Shown here one piece after another: positions 63,069 to 64,000 of a stretch of DNA of 64,000 bases (its first letter is position 1; each line of letters begins with the position of its first letter). The stretch comes from UKL13-3 sp943369665. Lineage in GTDB: Bacteria; Bacteroidota; Bacteroidia; UKL13-3. The stretch covers positions 17,607 through 81,606 of the forward strand of contig CALRNX020000014.1 of the NCBI GenBank assembly GCA_943369665.1, read 5' to 3'. The notes beneath the pieces were generated by a model. It made no database searches, was not told the DNA's origin, and was given only the letters and a program-made list of their open reading frames with translations. Made by a program: the position numbers and the translations under genes.

Positions 63069-63172
63069 GATACAGCAGACCAATGCACACGAACGAGACG
63101 TTCGCGTGAACGGGGGGGAAGATACAATAGACCAATGCACACGAACGAGACGTTCGCGTGAACTGGGGGGAA
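63069..63172. repeat. 52-bp tandem repeat, two units
   Basis: Units 63069-63120 and 63121-63172 differ at three positions. Each contains ACACGAAC and GTTCGCGTGA around a GAGAC loop, an inverted-orientation relative of hairpin 1 in the 186-bp repeat, and ends in a run of six or seven G residues. Confidence 0.92.
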
Positions 63173-63253
63173 GGAACTCCGCCAAAACATCATAAATCAA
63201 CTAGAACTTTAGAATAATTATATACTGTTAGCTAACAACAAAGACCTTAAAGT

Positions 63254-63790
63254 ATGAGACACAAACACATTATTTCTTATGTATCATTAATCTTTCTGAT
63301 GATGTTAAAAGTGAATTGTATAATGGCACAGACGCCTTTCATTTGTGAGGCTCTGATCAAAAAGAAAAGTAATGGAATGTTTAAACTCAAATTGGTATCA
63401 AAGCATATGGGTAAGGGAAAATACTCGTGTACATCGTTATTGTATAACAGGATACATAAGGAATTTACATTTAATAATTGTGACTTTGATTCAGTTGATT
63501 TTATGTTTAACTCTAATGGGATAAGAAGGATTTCAAATGTTAATACCGATAGTATCTATAATTACCCTCGAATAAATGACATGGATTCCTACTTTGCTCT
63601 TACTGAAACTAAAAAGAGGAAAAATATATATATATTCAATTATAAAGCGTCTTGCAATAAGACAATATATTATGTAGTAAGGTATGCTACCAATGACAGG
63701 AAATTTTACAAATGTATTGTTGAATTAAAACATAATTCAACAGATAAACCTGTTGTAAAGATTATTCCTATAGAGCAGATCGCATGGTAG
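63254..63790 (+). CDS. Small secreted protein of unknown function between direct repeats
   Basis: The 178-residue protein has a signal peptide (cut near CIMA/Q, residue 25) and a basic mature part with several cysteines. Pairs of beta-strands such as KYSCTSLLYNRIHKEFTF and KTIYYVVRYATNDRKFYKC are visible. I recognise no family. Its base composition is more AT-rich than the housekeeping genes here, and it is the only gene between the two 186-bp repeats, the second of which begins 24 bases after its stop codon. It may be a horizontally moved or cassette-borne gene. Confidence 0.75.
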   Translation: MRHKHIISYVSLIFLMMLKVNCIMAQTPFICEALIKKKSNGMFKLKLVSKHMGKGKYSCTSLLYNRIHKEFTFNNCDFDSVDFMFNSNGIRRISNVNTDSIYNYPRINDMDSYFALTETKKRKNIYIFNYKASCNKTIYYVVRYATNDRKFYKCIVELKHNSTDKPVVKIIPIEQIAW

Positions 63791-63814
63791 GGCAGTGGAT
63801 AGTGTGTACTTTTT

Positions 63815-64000
63815 CCTTGTTCTTTCTAACAAGCAGACTGCAAGCTCACGTGAACATTTTGTTCGTGTGATGACCATAGCAGAAATAAAGAGAGCAGTAA
63901 ACTCAATCCACGCGGCATTATTAGGCTATAAGCATCAAAATACAAAGTCCAACCAGTGAAAAGCGAGTTGGGCTTTGTTATGTAAAACGATAAATTGTAC
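63815..64000. repeat. 186-bp direct repeat, copy 2 (cut by or ending at the window edge)
   Basis: It corresponds base for base to 62834-63019 with 6 differences. The two hairpins are kept at 63846-63870 and 63942-63978. The changes in the stems keep pairing: C to T opposite G in hairpin 1, and T to C opposite G in hairpin 2. The match may continue past the window. Confidence 0.93.

Larger units (their letters stand above)
62689..63253. other. Repeat-rich intergenic region before the orphan secreted gene
   Basis: No gene is visible. The region holds one copy of a 186-bp direct repeat (62834-63019), a 52-bp tandem duplication (63069-63172) with a short G run in each unit, and a perfect 12-base palindrome TGTTAGCTAACA at 63226-63237, shortly before the next start codon. 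No TAnnTTTG promoter match was seen upstream of the gene. Confidence 0.75.

Noticed and set aside
62834..64000. Firm call of an integron cassette array
   Set aside because: Only one interval between repeats is visible, no integrase is present, and the attC-like boxes lie on a hairpin shorter than typical sites. It is kept as a hypothesis only.

Overview
The window is a chromosomal segment of a member of the Bacteroidota. Three things point there. First, several proteins end in type IX secretion (T9SS) sorting domains. Second, the recognisable promoters follow the Bacteroidota pattern (TTTG or TTG at -33 and TAnnTTTG at -7), and upstream GGAGG-type ribosome sites are generally lacking. Third, the gene complement fits: type III glutamine synthetase, a DUF2723/TMEM260-type membrane protein, DhnA-type aldolase, a YyaL-type thioredoxin-domain protein and a PorE-like OmpA lipoprotein. 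I cannot place it below phylum; the overall look is of an environmental Chitinophagales/Sphingobacteriales-like genome. I saw no tRNA, rRNA, CRISPR array, transposase, integrase or phage gene.

Positions 1-36000 are mostly housekeeping, in short operons on both strands. In order: nusA (cut by the window edge) and rimP; a DUF2723 membrane protein; rlmB; an LTA-synthase-like membrane phosphatase/transferase; two small envelope genes; gltX with a lipoprotein and a stand-alone B12-binding subunit; a crotonase; a LUD protein, lpxH, a secreted propeller-like protein and prfA; comF; a ferredoxin-NADP reductase with a WG-repeat protein; an M1 aminopeptidase; a secreted PNGase F-like deglycosylase with a T9SS tail; metK; uvrA; a Fic protein fused to a helix-turn-helix; a GNAT protein; an aldolase; accD; YyaL; YifB/ComM; an alpha/beta hydrolase; an alkyltransferase-like protein without the reactive cysteine; a TrpF-like protein without the usual catalytic residues; and anmK.

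Positions 36000-58200 hold two giant neighbouring genes (3817 and 3252 codons) for secreted Thr/Gly/Asn-rich repeat proteins. They share a C-terminal module and both end in T9SS sorting domains. The first is built from about 17 diverged beta-rich modules. The second contains a block of nine nearly identical 86-87-residue repeats of two interleaved subtypes (order AAAABABBB), a sign of recent unequal exchange. A small coding remnant abuts the start of the second gene. After a terminator come type III glutamine synthetase and a lipoprotein with the TPR / beta-propeller / CRD / OmpA order of PorE, the T9SS component thought to anchor the machine to peptidoglycan. T9SS cargo and a probable machine part therefore lie close together.

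Positions 62630-64000 are unlike the rest. An AT-rich orphan gene for a small secreted protein sits between two 186-bp direct repeats with 6 mismatches, placed exactly 981 bp apart. Each copy carries two hairpins, and a 52-bp tandem duplication between them carries inverted-orientation relatives of one hairpin. One gene per structured repeat is a cassette-like layout, and I consider it the best candidate here for something undescribed.
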